A stretch of 64,000 nt of DNA from Mucilaginibacter sp. Lineage in GTDB: Bacteria; Bacteroidota; Bacteroidia; Sphingobacteriales; Sphingobacteriaceae. The position numbers were made by a program, and so were the translations under genes. The stretch spans positions 1-64,000 of the forward strand of contig NZ_JAQBOD010000022.1 of the NCBI RefSeq assembly GCF_028288205.1, in the 5' to 3' direction. Positions 33,682 to 42,089 of this stretch are shown here, in pieces (the first letter of the stretch is position 1; each line of letters begins with the position of its first letter). Under the pieces are notes generated by a model. The model had not been told where the DNA came from. It worked only from the letters and a program-made list of their open reading frames with translations, and made no database searches.

Positions 33682-34401
33682 ATGGCCAGACCCGAATTTA
33701 ATTATACCAGTTACGATATTACCGAGAAGGATATTCTTTATGAGGATAACCATTTGATTGCCGTGAATAAACGCGCGGGCGATATTGTGCAGGTAGATGA
33801 TACCGGGGATGAATCGCTGGATGAAAAGGTAAAGAAATACATTGCCCAAAAATATAACAAACCTAACGGCGCTTTTTTAGGCGTAGTACACCGGCTGGAC
33901 AGGCCCGTGAGCGGCGTTATTCTGTTTGCTAAAACCAGCAAGGCGCTTGAGCGGATAAACAAAATGTTCAAGGCTCGCGAAATGCATAAAACCTATTATG
34001 CCGTAGTGCGCAAAAGGCCTAATCCAATAGCCGGCACTTTGGTTCATTACCTGATAAAAAATCCGCAGAAAAACGTGACCAAAGCATATGATCGTGAAGT
34101 GCCGGGCAGCCAGCGATCTGAGTTAAATTATAAACTGGTTGGTGAACTGGAAGGATATTATTTAATTGAAGTTGATCCGATAACCGGTCGCCCGCACCAG
34201 ATAAGGGTGCAGTTATCCACCTTAGGGTGCCCAATAGTTGGCGATAATAAATACGGTTACCCGCGCGGCAGCCTGCGTAAAAGCATTTGCCTGCATGCTC
34301 GCAGGCTGCAGTTTATCCATCCTATAAAAAAAGAACCCATATTAATTATAGCACCTGTACCTAAAGATGGATTTTGGGAAAAGTTTGAGGGGATGATGTA
34401 A
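33682..34401 (+). CDS. RluA-family pseudouridine synthase
   Basis: The 239-residue enzyme isomerises uridine to pseudouridine in rRNA or tRNA. The catalytic block LGVVHRLDRPVSGVILFAKT, with the conserved Asp in HRLDRP, lies at about 71-90; EVDPITGRPHQIRVQLST is the second family motif and GDNKYGYP the third. No S4 domain precedes it, as in short RluA/RluC-D relatives. Target position cannot be assigned. It lies downstream of panB, perhaps co-transcribed. Confidence 0.93.
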   Translation: MARPEFNYTSYDITEKDILYEDNHLIAVNKRAGDIVQVDDTGDESLDEKVKKYIAQKYNKPNGAFLGVVHRLDRPVSGVILFAKTSKALERINKMFKAREMHKTYYAVVRKRPNPIAGTLVHYLIKNPQKNVTKAYDREVPGSQRSELNYKLVGELEGYYLIEVDPITGRPHQIRVQLSTLGCPIVGDNKYGYPRGSLRKSICLHARRLQFIHPIKKEPILIIAPVPKDGFWEKFEGMM

Positions 34402-34420
34402 GCCCTAATCCTTTTCATAA

Positions 34421-34768
34421 TTAAGAAGTTCTATTGATAAGACTAAATATCTTCTCTTTCAACGAAGGCAGATCATCAATAATAACCTGCCAAACCAGGT
34501 CGAAATCCACACCAAAATATTCATGGACAAGAATATGGCGCATTCCTATTATCTATTTCCATTTCAAATCGGTAAAAATGGCTTTGGTTTCGGGAGTTAT
34601 TGTATTTGCAGCTTCACCAATTATTTCAATTTGTTTAATGCAGGCAAATCGCATCATTGAATTTGCAAGGAAAGATTTTAAATCTGTTTTTGAGGTATAA
34701 AGCTGAATTTCATTGATCGCTTCCAAAATATGAAGTAATCGCTGGCGATCGCCAATTTTACCTTTCAT
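34421..34768 (-). pseudogene. hepT: hepT toxin gene interrupted by an in-frame amber codon
   Basis: Reading from the ATG at 34768 gives MKGKIGDRQRLLHILEAINE, a normal HepT/DUF86 start, up to FTDLKWK; then TAG at 34555-34553 stops it. In the same frame the sequence continues IIGMRHILVHEYFGVDFDLV and on to a TAA at 34421, restoring the full 115-codon family length. The catalytic RxxxxHxY box (RHILVHEY) is after the stop. A single G-to-T change from a GAG codon would explain it. The predicted truncated protein has no RNase site. It overlaps mntA by 11 bp. Confidence 0.85.
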
Positions 34769-35051
34769 AAATCAAAACTTTGTCTTTTTCAATAAAAGGT
34801 TTTATATATTTTGACACAGCTTTAGAGGAGATCAGGTCTATTTTTTTATGCAGTTTTTGTTGAAGTTCTGATTGCATGGTGACAAATCCAAGCCCTATAT
34901 GCTTTGAATAATCAAGGTCAACCAAAATATCTACGTCACTGTCATGTTCAGCTTCATTTCGGGAAAACGAACCAAATACATAGGCCTTTATCACCGGTTG
35001 CCCGGAAAAATAATCCTTCACTATCTGTATGTCATTAGCTGATAACTGCAT
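34758..35051 (-). CDS. mntA: MntA-like nucleotidyltransferase antitoxin
   Basis: The 97-residue minimal nucleotidyltransferase has the motif GSFSRNEAEHDSDVDILVDL, i.e. GSx10DxD, at about 27-45. In studied MntA-HepT pairs the antitoxin AMPylates the Tyr of the HepT RxxxxHxY box. The gene overlaps the start of hepT by 11 bp in the usual order. Because hepT here is interrupted before its active site, the intact antitoxin may be a relic. Confidence 0.88.
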   Translation of the reverse strand: MQLSANDIQIVKDYFSGQPVIKAYVFGSFSRNEAEHDSDVDILVDLDYSKHIGLGFVTMQSELQQKLHKKIDLISSKAVSKYIKPFIEKDKVLIYER

Positions 35052-35083
35052 TTCAATACAAATATAATATTTCTAATGCCTGA

Positions 35084-35110
35084 TTTGTGAAGTTTTAAAA
35101 ACTTCGCAAG
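35084..35110. repeat. Palindrome TTGTGAAGTTTT / AAAACTTCGCAAG
   Basis: A 13-bp imperfect hairpin between yiaK and mntA, of the same build as the palindrome at 31374-31404 (AT-core, TTTT/AAAA centre). Confidence 0.6.
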
Positions 35111-35166
35111 TCTTTATTTTATAGACAATAACCTGGGTCAGGGTAGATCAGGTTAGCTCAGGCAGT

Positions 35167-36156
35167 TCAGAGCGCATGCACCTCCGCCCAAATCTTCTCA
35201 TCCACCAACACCCCTTCATTAATATTTTTCTTCCTTGTCTTTAAAGTATTTTCACCCGGATAAGAAACCGGTTTATTCGGATTTACGGGCGCGCTGCTTT
35301 TGGTATAGTTCAATATTTCTTCTATAAGGTCATCTGTTTGTTGGCCATCCTGTGGCTTTATTGCTATAAATACCTGCGATACGCCCGATTCCGTTTCACG
35401 CTCGCCGATCTGTTTTACAGATCGACCCTGGCTTAATACAGTAACCAGCAGGTCGAGCACCATGGCTAATCCTGAACCTTTCCAGAAACCGATGGGTAAT
35501 AACCTTTTTGACGCGGCTATAACTGTGGCATCTGTACTTATATTACCCTCCTTATCATATCCACCGGGCACAGGCAATTGTTCGTTATAACTTTGATACT
35601 GTAACACTTTACCAAATGAAAATTGCGATATGGCCATATCCAACACCACATGCCCCTCTTTTCGCGGTACAGCAATAACCAACGGATTATTACCCAGTGT
35701 AGTTGTTGTGCCTCCCCACGGCACTATGGTTGCCGCGGCATTGGTAAAGCTTATGCTTATATATCCTGCTTCGGCAGCTTGCCAGCCATAAGTACCACCA
35801 CGCATCCAGTGGTTGGTGTTTTTAATAGCTACACACCCTATGCCATTTTCTTTGGCAAGGCTAATTGCCCTGTCCATACAAAAACGGGCGTTAAGCATAC
35901 CGGGGCCCAAATTACCATCCCATTGTTCCATTGCCCCCAGGCCATTAACTTTTGTCGGCGATGCCTCTGCAAGTATAACGCCTTCTTTTATATAACGTAC
36001 AAATGTGGGGAAACGGTTCAGTCCGTGTGTATAAACACCATCCCTGCTGTTTTCGGCAAAGACTTGCGCGCATAGGTCGGCTTTTTCGGCAGGGAAATTA
36101 AGATTAGTAAGCACACGTTTAAATTCGGCTTTAAGTTGTTCAAAAGGTATTCGCAT
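35167..36156 (-). CDS. yiaK: 3-dehydro-L-gulonate 2-dehydrogenase (YiaK/DlgD-like)
   Basis: The 329-residue Ldh/malate-dehydrogenase-2 family oxidoreductase uses NAD(P)H. Motifs resemble YiaK closely: SRDGVYTHGLNRFPTFVRYI, VAIKNTNHWMRGGTYGWQAA with the catalytic His, TLGNNPLVIAVPRKEG, and LPIGFWKGSGLAMVLDLLVT. YiaK reduces 2,3-diketo-L-gulonate in ascorbate or gulonate use. No other gene of that pathway is adjacent, so the substrate is inferred from similarity. A TATATTTG box is 5 bp upstream of the ATG. Confidence 0.9.
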   Translation of the reverse strand: MRIPFEQLKAEFKRVLTNLNFPAEKADLCAQVFAENSRDGVYTHGLNRFPTFVRYIKEGVILAEASPTKVNGLGAMEQWDGNLGPGMLNARFCMDRAISLAKENGIGCVAIKNTNHWMRGGTYGWQAAEAGYISISFTNAAATIVPWGGTTTTLGNNPLVIAVPRKEGHVVLDMAISQFSFGKVLQYQSYNEQLPVPGGYDKEGNISTDATVIAASKRLLPIGFWKGSGLAMVLDLLVTVLSQGRSVKQIGERETESGVSQVFIAIKPQDGQQTDDLIEEILNYTKSSAPVNPNKPVSYPGENTLKTRKKNINEGVLVDEKIWAEVHAL

Positions 36157-36160
36157 AAGG

Positions 36161-36168
36161 CAAATATA
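36161..36168 (-). promoter_or_regulatory. Putative -7 box for yiaK
   Basis: TATATTTG on the minus strand fits TAnnTTTG and ends 4 nt before the ATG, again implying a near-leaderless mRNA. Confidence 0.5.
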
Positions 36169-36233
36169 GTAGCTTAAAAATTGCCTGTAAAATAATAGTA
36201 ATTTAAAACAGTTATAATTGCCGGTTGGTTACT

Positions 36234-36241
36234 TATTTTTG
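36234..36241 (+). promoter_or_regulatory. Putative -7 box for the lipocalin-like lipoprotein gene
   Basis: TATTTTTG fits TAnnTTTG, 16 nt before the ATG at 36258. Confidence 0.45.
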
Positions 36242-36257
36242 CAGCAATCTGTTTTTA

Positions 36258-36761
36258 ATGAAAACTAAAATTCCATTTCTGTTTATACTGGGCTTACTGT
36301 TGATAAACATGCTTAGCAATTCTTGTAAAAAAGATAAGCAAAATTCTGTACAAACGCTTTTTGCCAATGGTAAGTGGCAGCTGGCATCAGTAAATGTAAC
36401 ATCGTTTGTTGGCGATACCATAAAAAGAATTGATACTTTAAATACCAAGTGCGATACAACCCAGCTTTTTACATTTAACACAGATAATACCTGTACCTAT
36501 ACCAATTTTGACTGCCTGCATCAACCTACAGCAAGCGGGCACTGGTTATTAGCTCCTGATCAGTTATCCATCAGTTCGGATATGGTATGTAAAGACACTA
36601 CAGCCGCAGGCAGCTCTAAACCATTTGCTTCGGCTAAAATTGAGAATGTTGGCGATTACTCACTGGTATTATTAACCGGCGATATACCAAATCATACCTC
36701 AACTACAAAACGCAGAGTTGTACGTTATGGTTTTGTTCGTCAAAAAGCTTCAGTTCAATAG
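36258..36761 (+). CDS. Lipocalin-like lipoprotein
   Basis: From the ATG at 36258 the protein (167 aa) begins MKTKIPFLFILGLLLINMLS and then NSCKKDKQN, a lipoprotein signal with Cys near 23. The body has NGKWQLASVNVTSF, FTFNTDNTCTYTNFDC and ASGHWLLAPDQLSISS, the beta-strand pattern of Bacteroidota lipocalin-like domain proteins. Four Cys residues lie in the mature part. A second lipoprotein of this type is at 38749-39141. Ligand unknown. Confidence 0.75.
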   Translation: MKTKIPFLFILGLLLINMLSNSCKKDKQNSVQTLFANGKWQLASVNVTSFVGDTIKRIDTLNTKCDTTQLFTFNTDNTCTYTNFDCLHQPTASGHWLLAPDQLSISSDMVCKDTTAAGSSKPFASAKIENVGDYSLVLLTGDIPNHTSTTKRRVVRYGFVRQKASVQ

Positions 36762-36817
36762 TGATTAAAATGTGTAAAGGTTTATATTTGGGTCATAAAT
36801 AATATTCATTCGCCATT

Positions 36818-37396
36818 TTGAAAAAACGAATAGCCATTTTTGCTTCAGGATCAGGGTCAAATGCTCAAAAAATAATGGAGCATTTTAAACGCAATGCAGA
36901 GGCCGAAGTTGTATTGATACTTACTAATAATCCGCAAGCTTATGTATTACAGCGGGCCGATAATTTTGAGATACCATCGCATGTTTTTACCCGCCAGGAA
37001 TTTTATGAAACAGATGATGTAATAAGGATGCTGAAAACCCTTCAGGTTGACCTTATTGTACTTGCCGGTTTTTTATGGCTGGTACCACCATCACTACTTA
37101 AAAGCTTCCCTAATAAAATTATTAACCTGCACCCTGCCCTTTTACCCAAATATGGGGGCAAAGGCATGTATGGCGATAATGTGCATAAGGCCATACTGGC
37201 TGCAAACGAAGAAGAATCAGGCATTACTATCCATTTTGTGAACGAAGAATTTGACGAGGGTGAGATCATCCATCAATCTAAATTTAAAATTGAACCGGGC
37301 GATAATTTGGAAATGGTAAAATTTAAGGGCCAGCAATTAGAGCATCAGCATTTCCCCAAAGTGATTGAGAGTTTATTGAAGAAAATGAAGGGTTGA
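36818..37396 (+). CDS. purN: Phosphoribosylglycinamide formyltransferase
   Basis: Third step of de novo purine synthesis: formylates GAR using 10-formyl-THF. In 192 residues it has ASGSGSNAQKIMEHF at the phosphate site, the Asn-His pair in IINLHPALLPKYGGKGMYGD, and the Asp in FVNEEFDEGEII. I see no in-frame ATG at the family start; the codon is TTG at 36818 (TTGAAAAAACGAATAGCC), preceded by no obvious alternative. purH is 1.9 kb downstream with an MFS gene and a lipoprotein between them. Confidence 0.95.
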   Translation: MKKRIAIFASGSGSNAQKIMEHFKRNAEAEVVLILTNNPQAYVLQRADNFEIPSHVFTRQEFYETDDVIRMLKTLQVDLIVLAGFLWLVPPSLLKSFPNKIINLHPALLPKYGGKGMYGDNVHKAILAANEEESGITIHFVNEEFDEGEIIHQSKFKIEPGDNLEMVKFKGQQLEHQHFPKVIESLLKKMKG

Positions 37397-37397
37397 T

Positions 37398-37502
37398 TTT
37401 TTAAAGATTAAAGTTTGGAGATTGAAGATTAGGTGTATTTTTATCGCACCAATAATCACAATAACTAAAAACCATCTTTAACCTCTATTGGCTAATCTTT
37501 AT
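37398..37502. repeat. GATTAAAG/CTTTAATC word tract
   Basis: The purN-MFS gap holds AAAGATTAAAGTTTGGAGATTG, AAGATTAGG on the left and ACCATCTTTAACCTCTATTG, GCTAATCTTTAT on the right, loosely inverted. The wording is the same as in the tracts at 6168-6660 and 24146-24183. Confidence 0.45.
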
Positions 37503-37509
37503 CACTCCC

Positions 37510-38733
37510 ATGACCCAAAAACCATCGACCAGCATCTTCCAGCTTGCCGTAATAGTTAGCGCACTTGGCTTTTTTGTTGATACTTATGACCTGCTGCTAT
37601 TTGCCATCATCCGTAAACCCAGTTTAGCATCGCTTGGCTTAAACCCTGCCGAAGTACTATCTAAAGGCGAGTTGCTTATCAGCATTCAAATGATAGGTAT
37701 GGTGATAGGCGGAATTATATTCGGCGTACTTGGCGATAAAAAAGGACGGCTTAAAGTTTTGTTCGGGTCTATATTGCTTTATTCCATCGCTAATATTTTA
37801 AATGGTATGGTGGGTACTTTAAATCAATATATTATTTTAAGATTTATTGCCGGAATAGGCCTTGCAGGCGAGCTTGGCGCGGGCATAACACTGGTAAGCG
37901 AATTATTACCAAAAGAAAAACGCAGCACCGCGGCGGGTTTTATTGCCGGCTTTGGATTATTTGGCGTGGTAGCCGCATCAGTAATTAGTAAAATGGTAGA
38001 CTGGCGCACCTGCTATTATATAGGCGGCGCGCTTGGCCTGGTGCTTTTATTGATGCGTATGCAGGTGCAAGAGAGCAGTATGTTTAAACATATACAACAG
38101 GCCACCGTAAGCAAGGGCAATTTTTTAATGTTTTTTAATAACCGTAAACGGTTTGCAAAGTATATGCAATGTATACTAATAGGTTTACCTGTATGGTATA
38201 TTATTGGCATACTGGTTACTTTCTCAGATCAGTTTGGTAAGGATATGGGTATAAACGGCATTGAACCGGGTACTGCCATTATGTATTTATACCTGGCTAT
38301 TGCCGCCGGCGATTTTAGTGTTGGCTGGCTAAGTCAGCGGTTACAAAGCCGCAAAAAAACATTATTCATATTTTATGGCATTGCCATTGTGTTTACATTG
38401 CTGTACTTTTTTCAATCAGGCGGCAGCCCGGCATGGTTTTATTTCATTTGTGCAGGCCTGGGTTATGGTGCGGGCCTAAATGTGGTATACATTACCAGCA
38501 GTGTTGAGCAATTTGGCACTAACCTGCGGGCATCGGCAGGTATAAGCATACCAAACATGGTGCGTGGTACATTACCCTTAATGTTGTTATTGTTTAAATT
38601 TACACGGGGAATTTTTCATAATTACTTAACCGGTGGCTGGGTAACCGGGCTAATTGTGTTTGCAATTGGCATTACAGCAGCCTGGTTTCTTGATGAAACT
38701 TATGGCAAGGACTTGGATTTTATGGAGGAGTAA
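37510..38733 (+). CDS. MFS transporter
   Basis: The 407-residue protein has about twelve membrane helices, with the MFS signature GVLGDKKGRLKVLFGSILLY between helices 2 and 3 at about 73-92 and AGIGLAGELGAGITLVSELLPKEKR near helix 4. The acidic LGFFVDTYDLLLFAIIRKPS in helix 1 resembles the sugar/organic-acid transporter group of the superfamily (AAHS/sialate type). No catabolic genes are next to it, so the substrate is not predicted. Confidence 0.9.
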   Translation: MTQKPSTSIFQLAVIVSALGFFVDTYDLLLFAIIRKPSLASLGLNPAEVLSKGELLISIQMIGMVIGGIIFGVLGDKKGRLKVLFGSILLYSIANILNGMVGTLNQYIILRFIAGIGLAGELGAGITLVSELLPKEKRSTAAGFIAGFGLFGVVAASVISKMVDWRTCYYIGGALGLVLLLMRMQVQESSMFKHIQQATVSKGNFLMFFNNRKRFAKYMQCILIGLPVWYIIGILVTFSDQFGKDMGINGIEPGTAIMYLYLAIAAGDFSVGWLSQRLQSRKKTLFIFYGIAIVFTLLYFFQSGGSPAWFYFICAGLGYGAGLNVVYITSSVEQFGTNLRASAGISIPNMVRGTLPLMLLLFKFTRGIFHNYLTGGWVTGLIVFAIGITAAWFLDETYGKDLDFMEE

Positions 38734-38748
38734 TACTTTTAGCTTATC

Positions 38749-39141
38749 CTACTTCTGCTTAACAAACCGTACCGCACAGCCTTCATAACAACTTACAGAA
38801 GCGGGCGACACAATCAATGTATCATGTTTGATAGCGTATAGTAATCTTAATTCGGCATCTGCAGTGCTGTTTAGGGTAAGCAGGCTATCTTTTACTTTGT
38901 AACCATAATATTGCGAATACTCATTACCGCCCAGCGTTCCATCTGCGTTAAATTGCACGGTATGGTTATCATCTTTAGCTACGGGGTACCAGGTTGGAGC
39001 GCTGCCCGTACCATAAAAATTGGCATCAAGTTTCCATTTGCCTATTAAAGAACTTTGACTTATAACAGCAACACCATTTTTTTGACATGCGCTAACCAAC
39101 ATAATAATGGCAACACCTAATAAGCAGGTAGGAGTTTTCAT
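38749..39141 (-). CDS. Small lipocalin-like lipoprotein
   Basis: The 130-residue protein begins MKTPTCLLGVAIIMLVSAC, a lipoprotein signal with Cys at 19, then SLIGKWKLDANFYG and VQFNADGTLGGNEYSQYYGY, a beta-rich lipocalin-like domain found in many Bacteroidota lipoproteins. Two Cys near the end (CYEGCAV) may form a disulfide. It converges on the MFS gene, whose stop is 16 bp away. Function unknown. Confidence 0.75.
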   Translation of the reverse strand: MKTPTCLLGVAIIMLVSACQKNGVAVISQSSLIGKWKLDANFYGTGSAPTWYPVAKDDNHTVQFNADGTLGGNEYSQYYGYKVKDSLLTLNSTADAELRLLYAIKHDTLIVSPASVSCYEGCAVRFVKQK

Positions 39142-39270
39142 GGTTTTCGGTTTGGTTGATGAACAATAATAAGGCTTTTTTATTCAATATTACAATTTTT
39201 ACTCAATACTATAAACTTACAATTTTCATAAAAAACCAATCTCAATTACCAATCTTCAACCACTATTCAC

Positions 39271-39278
39271 TACCTTTG
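39271..39278 (+). promoter_or_regulatory. Putative -7 box for purH
   Basis: TACCTTTG fits TAnnTTTG, 21 nt before the purH ATG. Confidence 0.6.
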
Positions 39279-39299
39279 CGGCTCAAAATTTTTCTTTAA

Positions 39300-40826
39300 A
39301 TGAGTCAATCTGTTGCAATTAAAAATGCCCTTATTTCAGTTTATTATAAAGATAACCTGGAGCCTATTATTCGGGAGTTAAACCGCCTTGGAGTAAAAAT
39401 ATATTCAACCGGCGGAACGGAAACTTTTATACGCAGCCTTGGGGTTGATGTTATAGCTGTTGAGGATCTTACCTCTTATCCTTCTATTTTAGGCGGACGT
39501 GTTAAAACCCTGCATCCAAAAGTATTTGGTGGCATACTGGCCCGCCGAAACTTTGAAGGCGACCAGCAACAACTTACCCAATACGAGATACCCGAAATTG
39601 ACCTGGTTATTGTTGACCTTTATCCGTTTGAAGAAACGGTAGAATCGGGCGCGGGACATGCCGATGTTATTGAGAAAATAGACATTGGCGGCATTTCCCT
39701 TATCCGCGCAGCGGCAAAGAATTTTAAAGATGTGGTTATTGTTGCATCAAAAGATGACTATACCGTGCTGGATGAAATATTAAAGGCCCAAAATGGCTCA
39801 ACTACTATTGATCAGCGCAAAAAATTTGCACATAAGGCATTCAATATAACTTCAAACTACGATACCGCGATATTCCAGTACTTTAACCAGGAAGATCCGT
39901 TGCCGGTATTTAAGCAAAGCATCCAAGCCAGCCAGGTGTTACGCTATGGCGAGAACCCGCATCAAAAAGGTGTGTTCTATGGCAATTTAGATGCTATGTT
40001 TACCAAATTACATGGCAAAGAGCTTTCCTACAACAATCTGGTTGATGTTGATGCCGCTGTAGCATTGATAGATGAGTTTACCGAACCTACTGTAGCTATT
40101 TTAAAACATACCAATGCTTGTGGCATTGCAAGCAGATCATTTATTAAAGAGGCCTGGATTGATGCTTTGGCATGCGACCCGGTATCTGCTTTTGGGGGCG
40201 TTATTATTGCTAATGATGAGATAGATGCCGAAACAGCTACCGAAATAAGCAAAATATTTTATGAGGTGTTAATAGCGCCCGCATATACTGATGAGGCTGT
40301 ACAAATTTTGCAGGAGAAGAAGAACAGAATTATTTTAATACGCCAACGTGTTGAATTACCTTCTAAACAATTTAAAACACTATTGAATGGTGTTATTGAA
40401 CAAGATAAGGATGCTATTATTGAAGGCCCTGAGCAAATGACAACTGTTACCAACAGGCAGCCAACCGCACAGGAACTAAAGGATCTGCATTTTGCCAACA
40501 AGGTGGTTAAGCATACCAAATCAAACACGATAGTATTTGCAAAAAATCACCAGCTTATGGCAAGCGGTGTGGGGCAAACTTCAAGGGTTGATTCTTTAAG
40601 GCAAGCTGTTATTAAAGCTGAAAGTTTTGGATTTGACCTGAACGGAGCGGTAATGGCATCTGATGCTTTTTTTCCGTTCCCTGATTGTGTTGAGTTAGCT
40701 GCCGAGGCCGGCATACTGGCTGTATTACAGCCCGGGGGATCAATAAACGACAAACTTTCTGTTGAAATGTGCAATCAAAAAAACATTTCAATGGTTACTA
40801 CCGGGGTACGCCACTTTAAACATTAA
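39300..40826 (+). CDS. purH: Bifunctional AICAR transformylase / IMP cyclohydrolase
   Basis: Last two steps of IMP synthesis in one 508-residue chain. Residues 1-190 are the MGS-like cyclohydrolase (ALISVYYKDNLEPIIRELNR, GIKIYSTGGT-type pocket, SILGGRVKTLHPKVFGGILA), and the rest is the transformylase with LRYGENPHQKGVFY, AILKHTNACGIA, DPVSAFGG and a C-terminal ASDAFFPFPDCVELAAEAG. The start ATG at 39300 follows a TACCTTTG box by 21 nt. Complete and of normal length. Confidence 0.97.
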   Translation: MSQSVAIKNALISVYYKDNLEPIIRELNRLGVKIYSTGGTETFIRSLGVDVIAVEDLTSYPSILGGRVKTLHPKVFGGILARRNFEGDQQQLTQYEIPEIDLVIVDLYPFEETVESGAGHADVIEKIDIGGISLIRAAAKNFKDVVIVASKDDYTVLDEILKAQNGSTTIDQRKKFAHKAFNITSNYDTAIFQYFNQEDPLPVFKQSIQASQVLRYGENPHQKGVFYGNLDAMFTKLHGKELSYNNLVDVDAAVALIDEFTEPTVAILKHTNACGIASRSFIKEAWIDALACDPVSAFGGVIIANDEIDAETATEISKIFYEVLIAPAYTDEAVQILQEKKNRIILIRQRVELPSKQFKTLLNGVIEQDKDAIIEGPEQMTTVTNRQPTAQELKDLHFANKVVKHTKSNTIVFAKNHQLMASGVGQTSRVDSLRQAVIKAESFGFDLNGAVMASDAFFPFPDCVELAAEAGILAVLQPGGSINDKLSVEMCNQKNISMVTTGVRHFKH

Positions 40827-40833
40827 TAAAAAC

Positions 40834-40934
40834 GCACTAATTACACAAATTAATACGAATTGCACGAAATAGGAGTTATATTTATCAATTCGCATTAATT
40901 CGTGAAATTCGATTTTCATTAGATTAATTAGTGC
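40834..40934. repeat. Imperfect inverted repeat GCACTAATTA...TAATTAGTGC
   Basis: Ends GCACTAATTA and TAATTAGTGC are inverted; inside, ACGAATTGCACGAA is followed by TTCGCATTAATTCGTGAAAT, a second imperfect pair. The AATTCGTGAAATTCG words recur at 26170-26206 before eno. It lies just upstream of the mreB promoter and just after purH. Confidence 0.65.
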
Positions 40935-40943
40935 TCTTAATCA

Positions 40944-40951
40944 TACCTTTG
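40944..40951 (+). promoter_or_regulatory. Putative -7 box for the mre-rod operon
   Basis: TACCTTTG fits TAnnTTTG, 25 nt before the mreB ATG. Confidence 0.6.
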
Positions 40952-40976
40952 CAATTATTTTTGAAGCAAACTAAAA

Positions 40977-41999
40977 ATGGGTTTATTTAATTTTTTCACA
41001 CAAGAGATCGCTATAGATTTAGGTACTGCAAATACCCTTATTATACATAATGATAAAGTTGTTGTTGACGAACCGTCGATAGTAGCTTTTGACCGTACAA
41101 CCAACAAGGTTATTGCCATTGGGCGCCAGGCCATGCAAATGGAAGGCAAAACTCACGATAACATACGCACGGTAAGGCCACTAAAAGATGGTGTAATTGC
41201 CGACTTTAACGCAGCCGAGCATATGATACGGGGTATGATAAAAATGATAAACCAGGGTAAGGGATGGTTCTTTCCATCGTTGCGTATGGTTATCTGTATC
41301 CCATCAGGTATTACCGAGGTTGAAAAACGCGCGGTGCGCGACTCGGCCGAAATTGCAGGCGCTAAAGAGGTTTACCTGATACATGAGCCAATGGCTGCCG
41401 CGGTAGGTATTGGTATTGATGTAGAAGAGCCAATGGGTAACATGATCATTGATATAGGTGGTGGTACTACCGAAATAGCGGTTATTGCCTTATCCGGTAT
41501 TGTTTGCGATCAATCCATACGCGTAGCAGGTGATAACTTTGACTCGGATATTGTACAATATATCCGTCGCCAGCACAACATTATGATTGGTGACCGTACT
41601 GCCGAGAAAATTAAAATTGAAGTTGGCGCAGCTTTACCTGAGCTAAGTGACCCACCTGCTGATTTTGCTGTACAGGGCCGCGACTTAATGACCGGGGTAC
41701 CAAAACAGATCATGGTATCGTACACAGAAATTGCGCATTGTTTAGATAAATCCATATCAAAAATTGAAGAGGCGATATTAAAAGCTTTAGAAATTACTCC
41801 GCCAGAGCTATCAGCAGATATTTATCAAACAGGTATCTATTTAACCGGTGGTGGCGCGTTATTACGCGGTTTAGATAAACGCATAGCCGCTAAAACCAAA
41901 TTACCGGTTCACGTTGCTGAAGACCCGCTGCGTGCCGTAGTTCGCGGCACCGGAACCGCCCTTAAAAATATTGGTAATTTTAAATTTTTAATGCAATAG
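40977..41999 (+). CDS. mreB: Rod-shape protein MreB
   Basis: Actin-like ATPase that forms membrane-bound filaments and guides cell-wall elongation. In 340 residues it has phosphate-1 IDLGTANTLI at about 12-21, PSGITEVEKRAVRDSAE, phosphate-2 IIDIGGGTTEIAVI near 155 and the adenosine motif LTGGGALLRGLDKRI near 298. First gene of a five-gene set; mreC follows after a hairpin-bearing gap of 90 bp. Confidence 0.98.
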   Translation: MGLFNFFTQEIAIDLGTANTLIIHNDKVVVDEPSIVAFDRTTNKVIAIGRQAMQMEGKTHDNIRTVRPLKDGVIADFNAAEHMIRGMIKMINQGKGWFFPSLRMVICIPSGITEVEKRAVRDSAEIAGAKEVYLIHEPMAAAVGIGIDVEEPMGNMIIDIGGGTTEIAVIALSGIVCDQSIRVAGDNFDSDIVQYIRRQHNIMIGDRTAEKIKIEVGAALPELSDPPADFAVQGRDLMTGVPKQIMVSYTEIAHCLDKSISKIEEAILKALEITPPELSADIYQTGIYLTGGGALLRGLDKRIAAKTKLPVHVAEDPLRAVVRGTGTALKNIGNFKFLMQ

Positions 42000-42002
42000 T
42001 TC

Positions 42003-42069
42003 AGTGAGTAGTAAATGGTGAATTAAGTGAGTGGTTTAAGCTACCTTAATTCACCACTCATTACTCACT
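42003..42069. repeat. 25-bp inverted repeat between mreB and mreC
   Basis: AGTGAGTAGTAAATGGTGAA+TTAAG at 42003-42027 is complementary, with three mismatches, to 42045-42069. It sits 4 bp past the mreB stop within the operon. Without a T-run it may stabilise the mreB 3-prime end or tune mreC rather than terminate. Confidence 0.75.
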
Positions 42070-42089
42070 TAATCAACCACTCACTAACC

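Noticed and set aside
34434..34700. Plus-strand 88-residue frame at the hepT locus
   Set aside because: The opposite strand shows a HepT pseudogene in one frame apart from a TAG; the plus frame has no family resemblance.
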